Source of the DNA: Candidatus Susulua stagnicola
GTDB lineage: Bacteria; Omnitrophota; Gorgyraeia; Duberdicusellales; 4484-171
Assembly (NCBI GenBank): GCA_030765735.1
Contig: JAVCBZ010000085.1
Coordinates: forward strand, 1-51,519
Length of the DNA: 51,519 nucleotides
Direction: 5' to 3'
Numbering within the stretch: the stretch's first letter is position 1; every line of letters starts with the position of its first letter. A program made the translations under genes and the position numbers. Of the stretch, positions 7,815-14,152 are shown piece after piece. Below the pieces are notes generated by a model, which ran no database searches, was not told the DNA's origin, and was given only the letters and a program-made list of their open reading frames with translations.

Positions 7815-7917
7815 ACATCATAAATGATGTGCTATAGCTATTAATGGCTTTAATAAATCAATTATGATGCATTAATAACAATTACTATTAATATTGACAT
7901 AAGACATCAAATATGAT
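7815..7917 (+). promoter_or_regulatory. Three candidate HipB operators
   Basis: Three copies of the dyad ATCA-N4-TGAT lie before hipB: 7817-7828 (extended to the 16-bp palindrome ACATCAT-AA-ATGATGT at 7815-7830), 7857-7868 and 7906-7917. Their centres are 40 and 49 bp apart. The third falls between the -35 and -10 of the hipB promoter, where a bound repressor would block RNA polymerase. Autoregulation by HipB is the norm for this family; binding to these sites is inferred. Confidence 0.65.
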
Positions 7918-7922
7918 ACATT
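7894..7922 (+). promoter_or_regulatory. hipBA promoter
   Basis: TTGACA (7894-7899, perfect) and TACATT (7917-7922) are separated by 17 bp. The third operator dyad occupies the spacer. The first hipB ATG is 44 bp downstream. Confidence 0.65.
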
Positions 7923-7965
7923 CTATACGTGAAGGTAATTTAAAACTTTAAAAGTGAGGTTTAAT

Positions 7966-8310
7966 ATGATTAGTAATGAAATGTCAGATGGAGCAATTTT
8001 AAGCGAACTTGGATTACGAATTTCAAGGCATCGCCTGAACAAAAATATGACACAAAGTGCATTAGCTATTGAAGCTGGTGTTTCAAAACCAACCATTCAG
8101 CGCATTGAGCGCGGCGCATCTGTTCAATTATCAAAACTGATACGTATTTTGCGCGCGCTAGATTTAATTAAGAATATGGAGTCATTTATACCTGAGCTTG
8201 CAGTGAGTCCACTTCAGCAACTTGAAATGAAAGGAAAAATAAGGCAGCGTGCTTCATCATCGCAGGAAGATGATAAGGGGGTTGATTGGTCCTGGGGAGA
8301 CGCGGAATGA
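7966..8310 (+). CDS. hipB: HipB-like antitoxin, XRE-family DNA-binding protein
   Basis: The 114-aa product carries a helix-turn-helix of the XRE/Cro type at about residues 15-68, with the recognisable MTQSALAIEAGVSKPTIQRIERG. A short C-terminal tail follows. It is the antitoxin and autorepressor partner of the HipA gene that overlaps its stop. I chose ATG 7966 rather than GTG 7954 because GTGAGG (7954-7959) makes a good ribosome binding site for it. Codon choice includes GCGC-rich stretches rare in the neighbouring chromosome, consistent with recent arrival. Confidence 0.9.
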   Translation: MISNEMSDGAILSELGLRISRHRLNKNMTQSALAIEAGVSKPTIQRIERGASVQLSKLIRILRALDLIKNMESFIPELAVSPLQQLEMKGKIRQRASSSQEDDKGVDWSWGDAE

Positions 8311-9602
8311 GCATTGCAGAGGTCAGACTTTGGGGTAGAAAAATTGGGGCTGTTGCTTGGGATAGTGAAAAGAATATTGCGAATTTTGAATATGAATCTT
8401 CATTTGTAAAAAGTGGTATCGAGGTTTCTCCAATAACTATGCCACTTTCTTCTCAAATTTATTCTTTTCCTGTGTTGAAAACAGATGCATTTCGTGGGCT
8501 TCCCGGATTGTTGGCAGATTCTTTGCCTGATAAATTTGGTAATGCATTAATCAATGCTTGGCTAACAAAAGAGGGAAGGATGCCAGAAAGTTTTAATTCG
8601 GTAGAACGTCTTTGCTATATTGGAAAACGAGGTATTGGAGCGCTTGAATTTATACCTTCGCAAGGACCTGTCTCTAAACCTTCAAGAAATATTAATATTG
8701 ATTCTTTAGTTGAACTAGCCAGTGAAATTCTTTTAAAGAGAAACTCCTTTAAGAGTTCATTTTCAATTCCGAAAAGAAATAAAACCTTGCAAGATCTCTT
8801 AAGAGTAGGAACTTCTGCAGGTGGCGCGAGAGCAAAAGCGATTATTGCATGGAACCCTGAAACTCAACAAGTTCGATCGGGGCAGATCAAAGCTGGATTA
8901 GGATTTTCGTATTGGATATTAAAATTTGATGGCGTGTCTGGAAATACCGATAAAGATTTAGAAGATTCAAAAGGATTTGGACTTATTGAGTATGCATATC
9001 ATAAAATGGCAATAGATGCAGGAATAGAAATGAGTGAATGCAGATTGCTAGATGAAAACAATAGAAGACATTTTATTACAAAGCGGTTTGATCGAACAGA
9101 GAATGGCGGCAAAATACATATGCAGTCTTTAGGTGCATTAGCCCATTATGATTTTAACCAGGTTGGAGCATATTCGTATGAGCAAGCTATTCAAGTTATG
9201 CGAAAATTAAAATTAGCTATGGATGCCATAGAGGAGCAATTTAGGCGAATTGTATTTAATATTATTGCAAGGAACCAGGATGATCATGTTAAGAACATCG
9301 CATTTTTAATGAATAAGTTAGGTGAATGGAAACTTTCGCCAGCATTTGATGTTATTTATAGTTACAATCCTTCGGGCATTTGGACTAATATGCATCAAAT
9401 GTCTATGAATGGAAAGCGAGATGAATTTGATAGAAATGATTTCATTGAATTTGCTAAGACTGCGTTAATGAAGAGGGGAAGAGCTGAAGCAATTCTTTCT
9501 CAAGTTCAAGATGTTGTGTCAAAATGGCCAACGTATGCCAAAGATGCTGGTATCACAGGCGACACAATAAAGAAGATTGCTAAAACCCATCGAAAGATAT
9601 AA
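8307..9602 (+). CDS. hipA: HipA-like serine/threonine kinase toxin
   Basis: This 431-aa protein has the HipA layout: an N-terminal subdomain (residues 1-100, including RGLPGLLADSLPDKFG), a glycine-rich loop GTSAGGARAKA near 168-178 whose serine is the possible autophosphorylation site, ITKRFDR in the core, and the catalytic loop RNQDDHVKN near 322-330 followed by the metal-binding LSPAFDVIYS. Characterised HipA kinases phosphorylate aminoacyl-tRNA synthetases and cause growth arrest. I chose ATG 8307, which overlaps the hipB stop (ATGA) and has GGGGAGA 6 bp before it; the in-frame TTG 8286 would lie inside hipB without that site. The kinase motifs look intact. Confidence 0.92.
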   Translation: MSIAEVRLWGRKIGAVAWDSEKNIANFEYESSFVKSGIEVSPITMPLSSQIYSFPVLKTDAFRGLPGLLADSLPDKFGNALINAWLTKEGRMPESFNSVERLCYIGKRGIGALEFIPSQGPVSKPSRNINIDSLVELASEILLKRNSFKSSFSIPKRNKTLQDLLRVGTSAGGARAKAIIAWNPETQQVRSGQIKAGLGFSYWILKFDGVSGNTDKDLEDSKGFGLIEYAYHKMAIDAGIEMSECRLLDENNRRHFITKRFDRTENGGKIHMQSLGALAHYDFNQVGAYSYEQAIQVMRKLKLAMDAIEEQFRRIVFNIIARNQDDHVKNIAFLMNKLGEWKLSPAFDVIYSYNPSGIWTNMHQMSMNGKRDEFDRNDFIEFAKTALMKRGRAEAILSQVQDVVSKWPTYAKDAGITGDTIKKIAKTHRKI

Positions 9603-9697
9603 AAACGCTCAGCATCAACTTAGTGTATTATTTAGACACCTATCACAGTTAAATCTTAAAAAACTCAACAAACCAACTAACTATTTACTATAGCTTA
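9603..9697. other. Right end of the island, no gene seen
   Basis: This AT-rich stretch between the hipA stop and the right direct repeat shows no reading frame, strong hairpin or recognised site. Confidence 0.4.
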
Positions 9698-9747
9698 CAA
9701 GGCTCATAACCTTGAGGTCACAAGTTCAAATCTTGTCCCCGCAACCA
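9698..9747. repeat. Right att-like direct repeat (partial tRNA-fMet copy)
   Basis: These 50 bp are identical to the anticodon arm, variable region, T arm and CCA end of the initiator tRNA at 7494-7543. The acceptor 5' strand and D arm are absent, so it is not a functional tRNA. Confidence 0.9.
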
Positions 9748-9756
9748 GAAAATAAT

Positions 9757-9794
9757 AAGCCCAGATTACAAATGCGTAGTCTGGGCTTTTTTAT
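9757..9794 (+). terminator. Terminator after the right tRNA repeat
   Basis: A 13-bp stem with one G-T pair (AAGCCCAGATTAC / GTAGTCTGGGCTT) and a 6-nt loop is followed by a T-run. Under the island model this is the original terminator of the tRNA-fMet gene, displaced by the insertion. Confidence 0.85.
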
Positions 9795-9800
9795 TAAATT

Positions 9801-9829
9801 TTGCTTCAAAGTCGTTAAAATGGTACAAT
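9801..9829 (+). promoter_or_regulatory. Promoter for the membrane protein at 9885
   Basis: TTGCTT (9801-9806), a 17-bp spacer and TACAAT (9824-9829) preceded by the extended TGG form a plausible sigma-70 promoter. An inverted repeat AATATTA / TAATATT (9830-9852) covers the expected transcription start and might be an operator. Confidence 0.55.
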
Positions 9830-9884
9830 AATATTAAGTGAAATTTAATATTAATTAGCATAAAGGAAGTAATAAAGGAAAAAC

Positions 9885-10331
9885 ATGAAAGATAATATTA
9901 TTGATATGGTAGTTGCTTTGCGAAATGGTTTTAATGATTGGTGGAGTACATTTAGTAATTCATTAATCGGGCACTTAAATTTTGAAAGTATTGTTATCGC
10001 TATTTATGCTATGTATGTTTTAGCCTCACTTGGAGATATTATTGATAAAACAAAAGAGGGCAAAGAAGAAGGTAACCATCTTAAAGGATTGTTTGCTGTA
10101 CTCAAAACTGTTGGCTACCTTTTAGTAATTTACTGTTTTGGCTTGGGTGTTGTTTTTGTTTTTCCGGCAAGTGATTTTGTTCTTTCTTTGAAAAAAATGC
10201 TTAATCAGTATTATGCTTATCCTTTATTAGGTATAGGTATATTATTAATTTGTGGGTTTATAGCTTATATCTGTGGAATAATTTTTGCTTATATTCATAT
10301 AATGGCTAAAAAAATTTTTAGAAAGAGATAA
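9885..10331 (+). CDS. Hypothetical three-helix membrane protein
   Basis: I do not recognise this 148-aa product. Three hydrophobic segments are visible at about residues 35-50, 69-93 and 112-138, with a charged loop KTKEGKEEGNH between the first two and a basic C-terminus KKIFRKR that should face the cytoplasm. It is the first gene after the island, with its own promoter and an AAAGGA ribosome binding site. No neighbour indicates a role. Confidence 0.7.
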   Translation: MKDNIIDMVVALRNGFNDWWSTFSNSLIGHLNFESIVIAIYAMYVLASLGDIIDKTKEGKEEGNHLKGLFAVLKTVGYLLVIYCFGLGVVFVFPASDFVLSLKKMLNQYYAYPLLGIGILLICGFIAYICGIIFAYIHIMAKKIFRKR

Positions 10332-10418
10332 AGTAAAGTTTTCATTGGTAAGGTATCCTGCCTATATCTGTAATTAGAAAATAAGAAAAGAAGATTAATT
10401 ATTTTCAATCAATTCGTT

Positions 10419-10446
10419 TTGTCTCTAACTAAAATAATGATATAAT
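10419..10446 (+). promoter_or_regulatory. Promoter upstream of a decayed response regulator
   Basis: TTGTCT (10419-10424), a 16-bp spacer and a perfect TATAAT (10441-10446). It faces the receiver-domain remnant and the membrane protein gene that follows. Confidence 0.6.
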
Positions 10447-10468
10447 AAATAAAAATAGGAAATAAATA

Positions 10469-10539
10469 TTATCAGTTAAAAAATTCTAATAGCTGATGAT
10501 GATGAGTTTTTAGATAGAGTTAAAGAATTGTTAACTTAA
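10469..10539 (+). pseudogene. Remnant of a response-regulator receiver domain
   Basis: The codons 10480-10536 read KILIADDDEFLDRVKELLT and then hit a stop. This matches the first strand, the acidic DDD pocket and the first helix of a CheY-like receiver domain. There is no start codon in that frame. Just upstream, in the neighbouring frame, TCA GTT AAA AAA would supply the expected SVKK, so a single base lost from the A-run restores a continuous start (TTA in place of ATG/TTG at 10469). An AGGA at 10457-10460 and a promoter are retained. The match is short, so confidence is moderate. Confidence 0.45.
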
Positions 10540-10563
10540 GTGAATAATAAATTTGGATATAAG

Positions 10564-10980
10564 ATGAAAAATAAAAACTGTATAAAATGTGGTCAGTATA
10601 AGAATTGTAAAGACACAAGTAGTTCATGGGTTTTTGTTATTATTGGAATGATCGCAACTATAGCAGTACGAGTAGTAACCATACTAATGAATGTTAATCC
10701 TTTCTATGGAAAGATTGCTTGGTATATCGGAGTTATTGGTTTTTTTATCTTTTTTATATATAAATTTAAAGTAAGCCAATCAAGGGCTCAGCTTATTGTT
10801 GAAAAAAATCTTATTGTAAAAATCAATAACAATCAGCAATTGGCTAAAGATGATTATGTCAATGTAGGAGAGTTATTGTGTAGTTTAGTTTCGAGAAAAG
10901 AAAGATTAAATTATTTTTTTATATTTGCATTATCAGCTTTAGCCTTAATTTTTGCTATATATATGGATTTTATAAAATAG
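10564..10980 (+). CDS. Hypothetical membrane protein with N-terminal cysteine cluster
   Basis: The family is unknown to me. From ATG 10564 the product has 138 aa: an N-terminal CIKCGQYKNC (Cys6, Cys9, Cys15) that might bind a metal, two hydrophobic segments near 22-42 and 50-67, a soluble part near 70-115 and a last hydrophobic segment near 116-133. The cysteine head resembles small zinc-ribbon membrane proteins only in outline. An in-frame GTG at 10540 is possible but has no ribosome binding site, while ATG 10564 has a weak GGA 7 bp away. It ends just before the lipoprotein gene. Confidence 0.65.
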   Translation: MKNKNCIKCGQYKNCKDTSSSWVFVIIGMIATIAVRVVTILMNVNPFYGKIAWYIGVIGFFIFFIYKFKVSQSRAQLIVEKNLIVKINNNQQLAKDDYVNVGELLCSLVSRKERLNYFFIFALSALALIFAIYMDFIK

Positions 10981-10993
10981 AAGGAGGAATGAT

Positions 10994-11113
10994 ATGAAGA
11001 AGTTAGTAATAGGCGTTGCATTGTTAATGGTATTATGTGTCCAAGGTTGTGCGTTAATTGGTACAGCTGTATCAGCTGCTGCAGCTTATGGCATAGCCAA
11101 GGCTTTTGATTAA
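10994..11113 (+). CDS. 39-aa small lipoprotein
   Basis: A strong AAGGAGG (10981-10987) precedes an ATG opening a 39-codon frame: MKKLVIGVALLMVLCVQGC, then ALIGTAVSAAAAYGIAKAFD. The basic start, hydrophobic core and lipobox VQGC (Cys19) form a clear lipoprotein signal, leaving a mature peptide of only 21 residues rich in alanine. It resembles small entericidin-like lipoproteins in form only. It directly follows the membrane protein at 10564 with 13 bp between, suggesting cotranscription. Confidence 0.75.
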   Translation: MKKLVIGVALLMVLCVQGCALIGTAVSAAAAYGIAKAFD

Positions 11114-11167
11114 GATTATTAAAGTGTTTCTAAGACCAATAAAATTTGCAAAAGCAAGAGGTAATTT

Positions 11168-11233
11168 ATGCGTTTTGAAGGATTAAACCAAAGGGTCAAA
11201 AGTCATAAGTTCTTTAATTTCAATAATTTGTAG
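11168..11233 (+). CDS. Possible 21-aa small ORF
   Basis: A frame MRFEGLNQRVKSHKFFNFNN ending in Leu follows AGAGG with 7-nt spacing and stops 8 bp before a terminator-like hairpin. No homology is recognised; it may be chance. Confidence 0.2.
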   Translation: MRFEGLNQRVKSHKFFNFNNL

Positions 11234-11241
11234 AATATAAA

Positions 11242-11273
11242 AAAAAATAGGAGCTTTTTTACCCCTATTTTTT
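11242..11273. terminator. Terminator-like hairpin
   Basis: A perfect 10-bp inverted repeat AAAAAATAGG / CCTATTTTTT around a 12-nt T-rich loop. The A and T tracts would let it end transcription from either side. It closes the accessory membrane protein and lipoprotein unit. Confidence 0.55.
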
Positions 11274-11425
11274 CTAGAAAGAAGGATTTTTGTTTATCTA
11301 AACCGCTTCCGTGGCTGGTGAAACTTTCGACATCTAAGTTATACAATATAAACAGGGTGATTACAATGTTTTGAGAGCGGTATTTTGAAAGCGTTTTTAA
11401 TTTTAGCCTATTCAATTTTTAAGAC
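11274..11425. other. Noncoding stretch with unexplained local pairing
   Basis: No gene is supported. ACCGCT (11302-11307) and AGCGGT (11376-11381) can pair and enclose about 70 nt that is less AT-rich than its flanks. A structured RNA is possible, but a 6-bp match over this distance can arise by chance. Confidence 0.25.
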
Positions 11426-11453
11426 TTGACTTGGTTTTTTGATGCGGTATTAT
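11426..11453 (+). promoter_or_regulatory. Promoter for the OmpA-like lipoprotein
   Basis: TTGACT (11426-11431), a 16-bp spacer and TATTAT (11448-11453) give a near-consensus sigma-70 promoter about 125 bp upstream of the gene at 11584. Confidence 0.6.
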
Positions 11454-11583
11454 TTACTGTAGGATATAGGAGATAATTATCGGGTTGTTGTAGTTGTGGA
11501 GCTAGACTTAAGGAATAATCAAATTTCTTGACTTGTAAAGTTGATTGTGATAACCTAAATTCGTTAATTTAAAGGAGGCAATA

Positions 11584-12225
11584 ATGCGCAAAACAAGTCT
11601 TATTTTATTAGTTATTTCTCTTTTAGTTTTGAATGGATGCATGGTGGTTTTCCAAAAAGGTAGACGTTCAGATCTTGAGAAAATAGAAGTTTTAAAAAGT
11701 GAATTAGACAAATTAAAAAATGCAGGAGAACTCTTAGAGAGTCGTCTCGTTGAAGAGATAGAGGATAAAAAGGTAAGCTTGACTATGGCTGAGAAAGGTT
11801 TAGTCATTACTTTTGTCGCAGAAGTTCTTTTTGATTCTGGAAAGGAAAAGTTAAGAGGTCAAAGCCTTTCGATTTTAGATAAAGTAATCAGAATCTTAAA
11901 AGAAGAGGTTCCTGGTAACAAAATCGGGATTGAAGGACATACTGATAATGAGCCGATAAAACATTCTCGTTGGAAATCAAATTGGGAGCTTTCTTCTCAA
12001 CGGGCTTTAAGTGTGTTGCATTATTTAGAGAAGAAGAATATTTCTCCTAAAAGATTATCGGCAATTGGTTATGGAGAATATCAGCCGATTGCTTCCAATG
12101 ATCTAGTTGAAGGAAAGCAGCTTAATAGGCGAGTAGAAATTGTCATTTTACCTAAAGTGATGAAAAAGGGGATTGAAGAAATAATTGAGGAACCTTTAGA
12201 AACAAATGAGGAGGAGTTGAAATGA
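11584..12225 (+). CDS. OmpA-family peptidoglycan-binding lipoprotein (Pal/MotB-like)
   Basis: Residues 1-19 form a lipoprotein signal ending in the lipobox LNGC (Cys19). A charged coiled segment (about 28-62) links it to an OmpA-type peptidoglycan-binding domain (about 70-195), seen in VLFDSGKEKLR, GHTDNEPIKHSRWKSNWELS and ALSVLHYLEKKNISPKRLSA, followed by GYGEYQPIASN and NRRVEIVI. The GHTDN-SNWELS-RA form is closest to MotB-type domains, but the protein is lipidated rather than membrane-spanning. It should tether the outer membrane to the cell wall. An AAAGGAGG site precedes the ATG. Its stop overlaps the next gene. Confidence 0.9.
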   Translation: MRKTSLILLVISLLVLNGCMVVFQKGRRSDLEKIEVLKSELDKLKNAGELLESRLVEEIEDKKVSLTMAEKGLVITFVAEVLFDSGKEKLRGQSLSILDKVIRILKEEVPGNKIGIEGHTDNEPIKHSRWKSNWELSSQRALSVLHYLEKKNISPKRLSAIGYGEYQPIASNDLVEGKQLNRRVEIVILPKVMKKGIEEIIEEPLETNEEELK

Positions 12226-12536
12226 AAGACAACCCGTTGATAATAAGCCTTTTAATTGGTTTAATTGTGATTTTGGTTATTGCTGGCGTATCTCTTTTGG
12301 TTAATATTAATGCTTTATCTGGAGTTTATAAACAAGAATTAGCTAAAAATATAAGTCTTGAGAAAAATGCTGAAGATTTAAAAGCTAAAAATAGTAGCTT
12401 AACTGGCGATATTGGAAAATTGAATCTTACGATAGAAGACCTTAAAGAAGAGAATATGAAAATAGAGAAGCTAAAAGAAAAGCTAGAAGAGAACTTAAAA
12501 GAAGAGTTAATGAAGCAAAAAGTCACAGTAGAATAA
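12222..12536 (+). CDS. Membrane-anchored coiled-coil protein
   Basis: This 104-aa protein has one transmembrane helix (about residues 6-28) followed by a long predicted coiled coil (about 38-100) made of Lys, Glu, Leu and Asn heptads. No family is recognised. It starts within the stop of the OmpA-like gene (ATGA) behind GAGGAG and is followed by a terminator, so the two form a complete two-gene operon. An envelope-structural partner of the OmpA-like lipoprotein is a reasonable inference. Confidence 0.8.
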   Translation: MKDNPLIISLLIGLIVILVIAGVSLLVNINALSGVYKQELAKNISLEKNAEDLKAKNSSLTGDIGKLNLTIEDLKEENMKIEKLKEKLEENLKEELMKQKVTVE

Positions 12537-12561
12537 CCCGTAAACTAGTTAATATATTCTT

Positions 12562-12594
12562 ATAAAAGGGGGCAGTAGCCCTCTTTTATTTTAG
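12562..12594 (+). terminator. Terminator between envelope operon and uppS
   Basis: A 12-bp stem with one G-T pair (ATAAAAGGGGGC / GCCCTCTTTTAT), a 4-nt loop and a short T-rich tail end directly at the uppS start. The uppS ATG has no separate ribosome binding site. Confidence 0.8.
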
Positions 12595-13308
12595 ATGAAA
12601 ATGGAAATACCTTATCATATAGCAGTAATTATGGATGGGAATGGAAGATGGGCTAAGAAGAGGATGTTACCTCGTATGGTTGGACATCGTCAGGGTGCAA
12701 AAAGAGTTAAAGAGATACTTAAGGAAGCAAAGAATATTGGAGTAGGGGTATTAACTATTTTTGCTTTTTCTACTGAAAATTGGAATAGACCAAAAAAAGA
12801 AATAGAATTTATTTTTTCTTATTTAGTTAAATTTTTACAAAGTAATCAAAAAGAATTTGTAAAAAATGACATAAAGTTTAAGGCAATTGGGAGAAGAGAT
12901 AGATTTAAAAAGGAAGTTATTGAAGAAATAAAAAAAACTGAAGAACTAACTAAAAACAATAAAAGCTTTATTTTTAATGTTGCTTTAGATTACGGTGGAA
13001 AATGGGATATTGTTAATGCAACAAAAAAAATAGCTAAGAAATGTATAGCTAAAAGCATAACCTATAACGATATAGATGAAGAGTTATTCAACAAGTATAT
13101 TTCTTTAAGTGATGTCCGGCCACCGGATTTGCTTATTAGAACTTCTGGAGAAAAAAGAATTAGTAACTTTTTAATTTGGGATTTAGCTTATAGTGAATTT
13201 TATTTTACTTCAGTTTTATGGCCAGAGTTTGACAAAGAAAATTTGCATAAGGCTATAAAAGCTTATTCTCAAAGAAACAGAAGGTTTGGTGCAATAGATA
13301 AAAATTAG
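12595..13308 (+). CDS. uppS: Isoprenyl transferase (undecaprenyl diphosphate synthase)
   Basis: UppS builds the C55 polyprenyl diphosphate carrier for peptidoglycan by adding isopentenyl units to farnesyl diphosphate. The signatures IAVIMDGNGRWAKKR, TIFAFSTENWNRP, LLIRTSGEKRISNFLIWDLA and SEFYF are all present in 237 aa, a normal length. The start could be ATG 12595 or ATG 12601; neither has a Shine-Dalgarno because a terminator hairpin fills the upstream space, so initiation may be leaderless or use a hidden promoter. It heads the uppS-cdsA-dxr-rseP-ispG cluster. Confidence 0.97.
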   Translation: MKMEIPYHIAVIMDGNGRWAKKRMLPRMVGHRQGAKRVKEILKEAKNIGVGVLTIFAFSTENWNRPKKEIEFIFSYLVKFLQSNQKEFVKNDIKFKAIGRRDRFKKEVIEEIKKTEELTKNNKSFIFNVALDYGGKWDIVNATKKIAKKCIAKSITYNDIDEELFNKYISLSDVRPPDLLIRTSGEKRISNFLIWDLAYSEFYFTSVLWPEFDKENLHKAIKAYSQRNRRFGAIDKN

Positions 13309-13350
13309 GGTTTTAAAAAGTTTGTAGTTTTAGAATAAATAAGAGGATTT

Positions 13351-14142
13351 ATGAAAAAGCGTTTGGTTCCATTCAGCATTCTAAGTGTTTTAGCGGTTTA
13401 TTGTGTTATTTATTATCCGCTTTGTGGATTGGTTTCTTGTCTGCTAATTTTAGCTGCACTTTATGAATTTTTTTATATGGTTGAGAAAAAAGGAGTAAAG
13501 CTATTCAAACCTTTAGGACTTTTGATTGGAGTGCTTATTCCAATAACTATATATTTTAGTTTTTCTATTCAAGAAGGTTGGCAGTTTTTATTTGTAGTTA
13601 TTGGTGTTTTTGTTCTTTTTCTTTCAGAATTAACTAAAAAAGATGCTCATCAGTCAGTACTATCTATTTCAGCTACGGTTTTTGGAGTAATATATATATC
13701 TTGGTGTTTTTCCTTTCTTATTCGGATAAGACAGCTTCCTGAAGGAGCTATGCTTGCAGGATTTTTAATTTTAGTAACTAAATCTTCAGATACTGGGGCT
13801 TATCTTTGGGGTAAGAAATTTGGTAAAACTCGTTTAATTAAGAGAATAAGTCCTAAGAAGTCTTTAGAAGGCGCTATTGGTGGGTTTTTTACTAGTTTAG
13901 CAGTTGGAGTTATTTTTTCTTTATTTATCGGAAGCATTAATTTTTGGGGAAAATTCTTTATTATTATAATTTTAGCTATTATTGCACAATTAGGTGATCT
14001 TTTCGAGTCGCTTATTAAGAGAGATTGTCAGGTTAAAGACTCTGGAAAACTTCTCCCAGGTATGGGGGGGATCCTTGATGTTATTGATAGTTTAATTTTT
14101 ACAGCGCCTACGTTTTATCTCTACCTCACAATGATGAGGTAA
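13351..14142 (+). CDS. cdsA: Phosphatidate cytidylyltransferase
   Basis: CdsA makes CDP-diacylglycerol from CTP and phosphatidic acid for phospholipid synthesis. The protein is a multi-spanning membrane enzyme with hydrophobic segments over most of its 263 residues. The C-terminal family signature is visible as KDSGKLLPGMGGILDVIDSL, and SDTGAYLWGKKFGKT and RISPKKSLEGAIGG precede it. An AAGAGG site lies before the ATG. Its place between uppS and dxr is the common bacterial order. Confidence 0.96.
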   Translation: MKKRLVPFSILSVLAVYCVIYYPLCGLVSCLLILAALYEFFYMVEKKGVKLFKPLGLLIGVLIPITIYFSFSIQEGWQFLFVVIGVFVLFLSELTKKDAHQSVLSISATVFGVIYISWCFSFLIRIRQLPEGAMLAGFLILVTKSSDTGAYLWGKKFGKTRLIKRISPKKSLEGAIGGFFTSLAVGVIFSLFIGSINFWGKFFIIIILAIIAQLGDLFESLIKRDCQVKDSGKLLPGMGGILDVIDSLIFTAPTFYLYLTMMR

Positions 14143-14152
14143 CTTATTAAGC

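Larger units (their letters stand above)
7494..9747. mobile_element. hipBA mini-island integrated in the tRNA-fMet 3' end
   Basis: A perfect 50-bp direct repeat (7494-7543 and 9698-9747) begins at the anticodon stem and runs through the CCA end of tRNA-fMet. It brackets 2.2 kb that contains only hipB and hipA plus noncoding DNA. This is the footprint expected of site-specific integration at a tRNA gene, in which the element restores the tRNA 3' end. No integrase or excisionase is present, so the unit is a relic or was mobilised in trans. The codon choice of hipB (several GCGC-rich codons) differs from neighbours. Confidence 0.8.

Noticed and set aside
9698..9747. Second tRNA-fMet gene
   Set aside because: Only the anticodon arm to CCA end is present; the acceptor 5' strand and D arm are missing, so it cannot fold as a tRNA.
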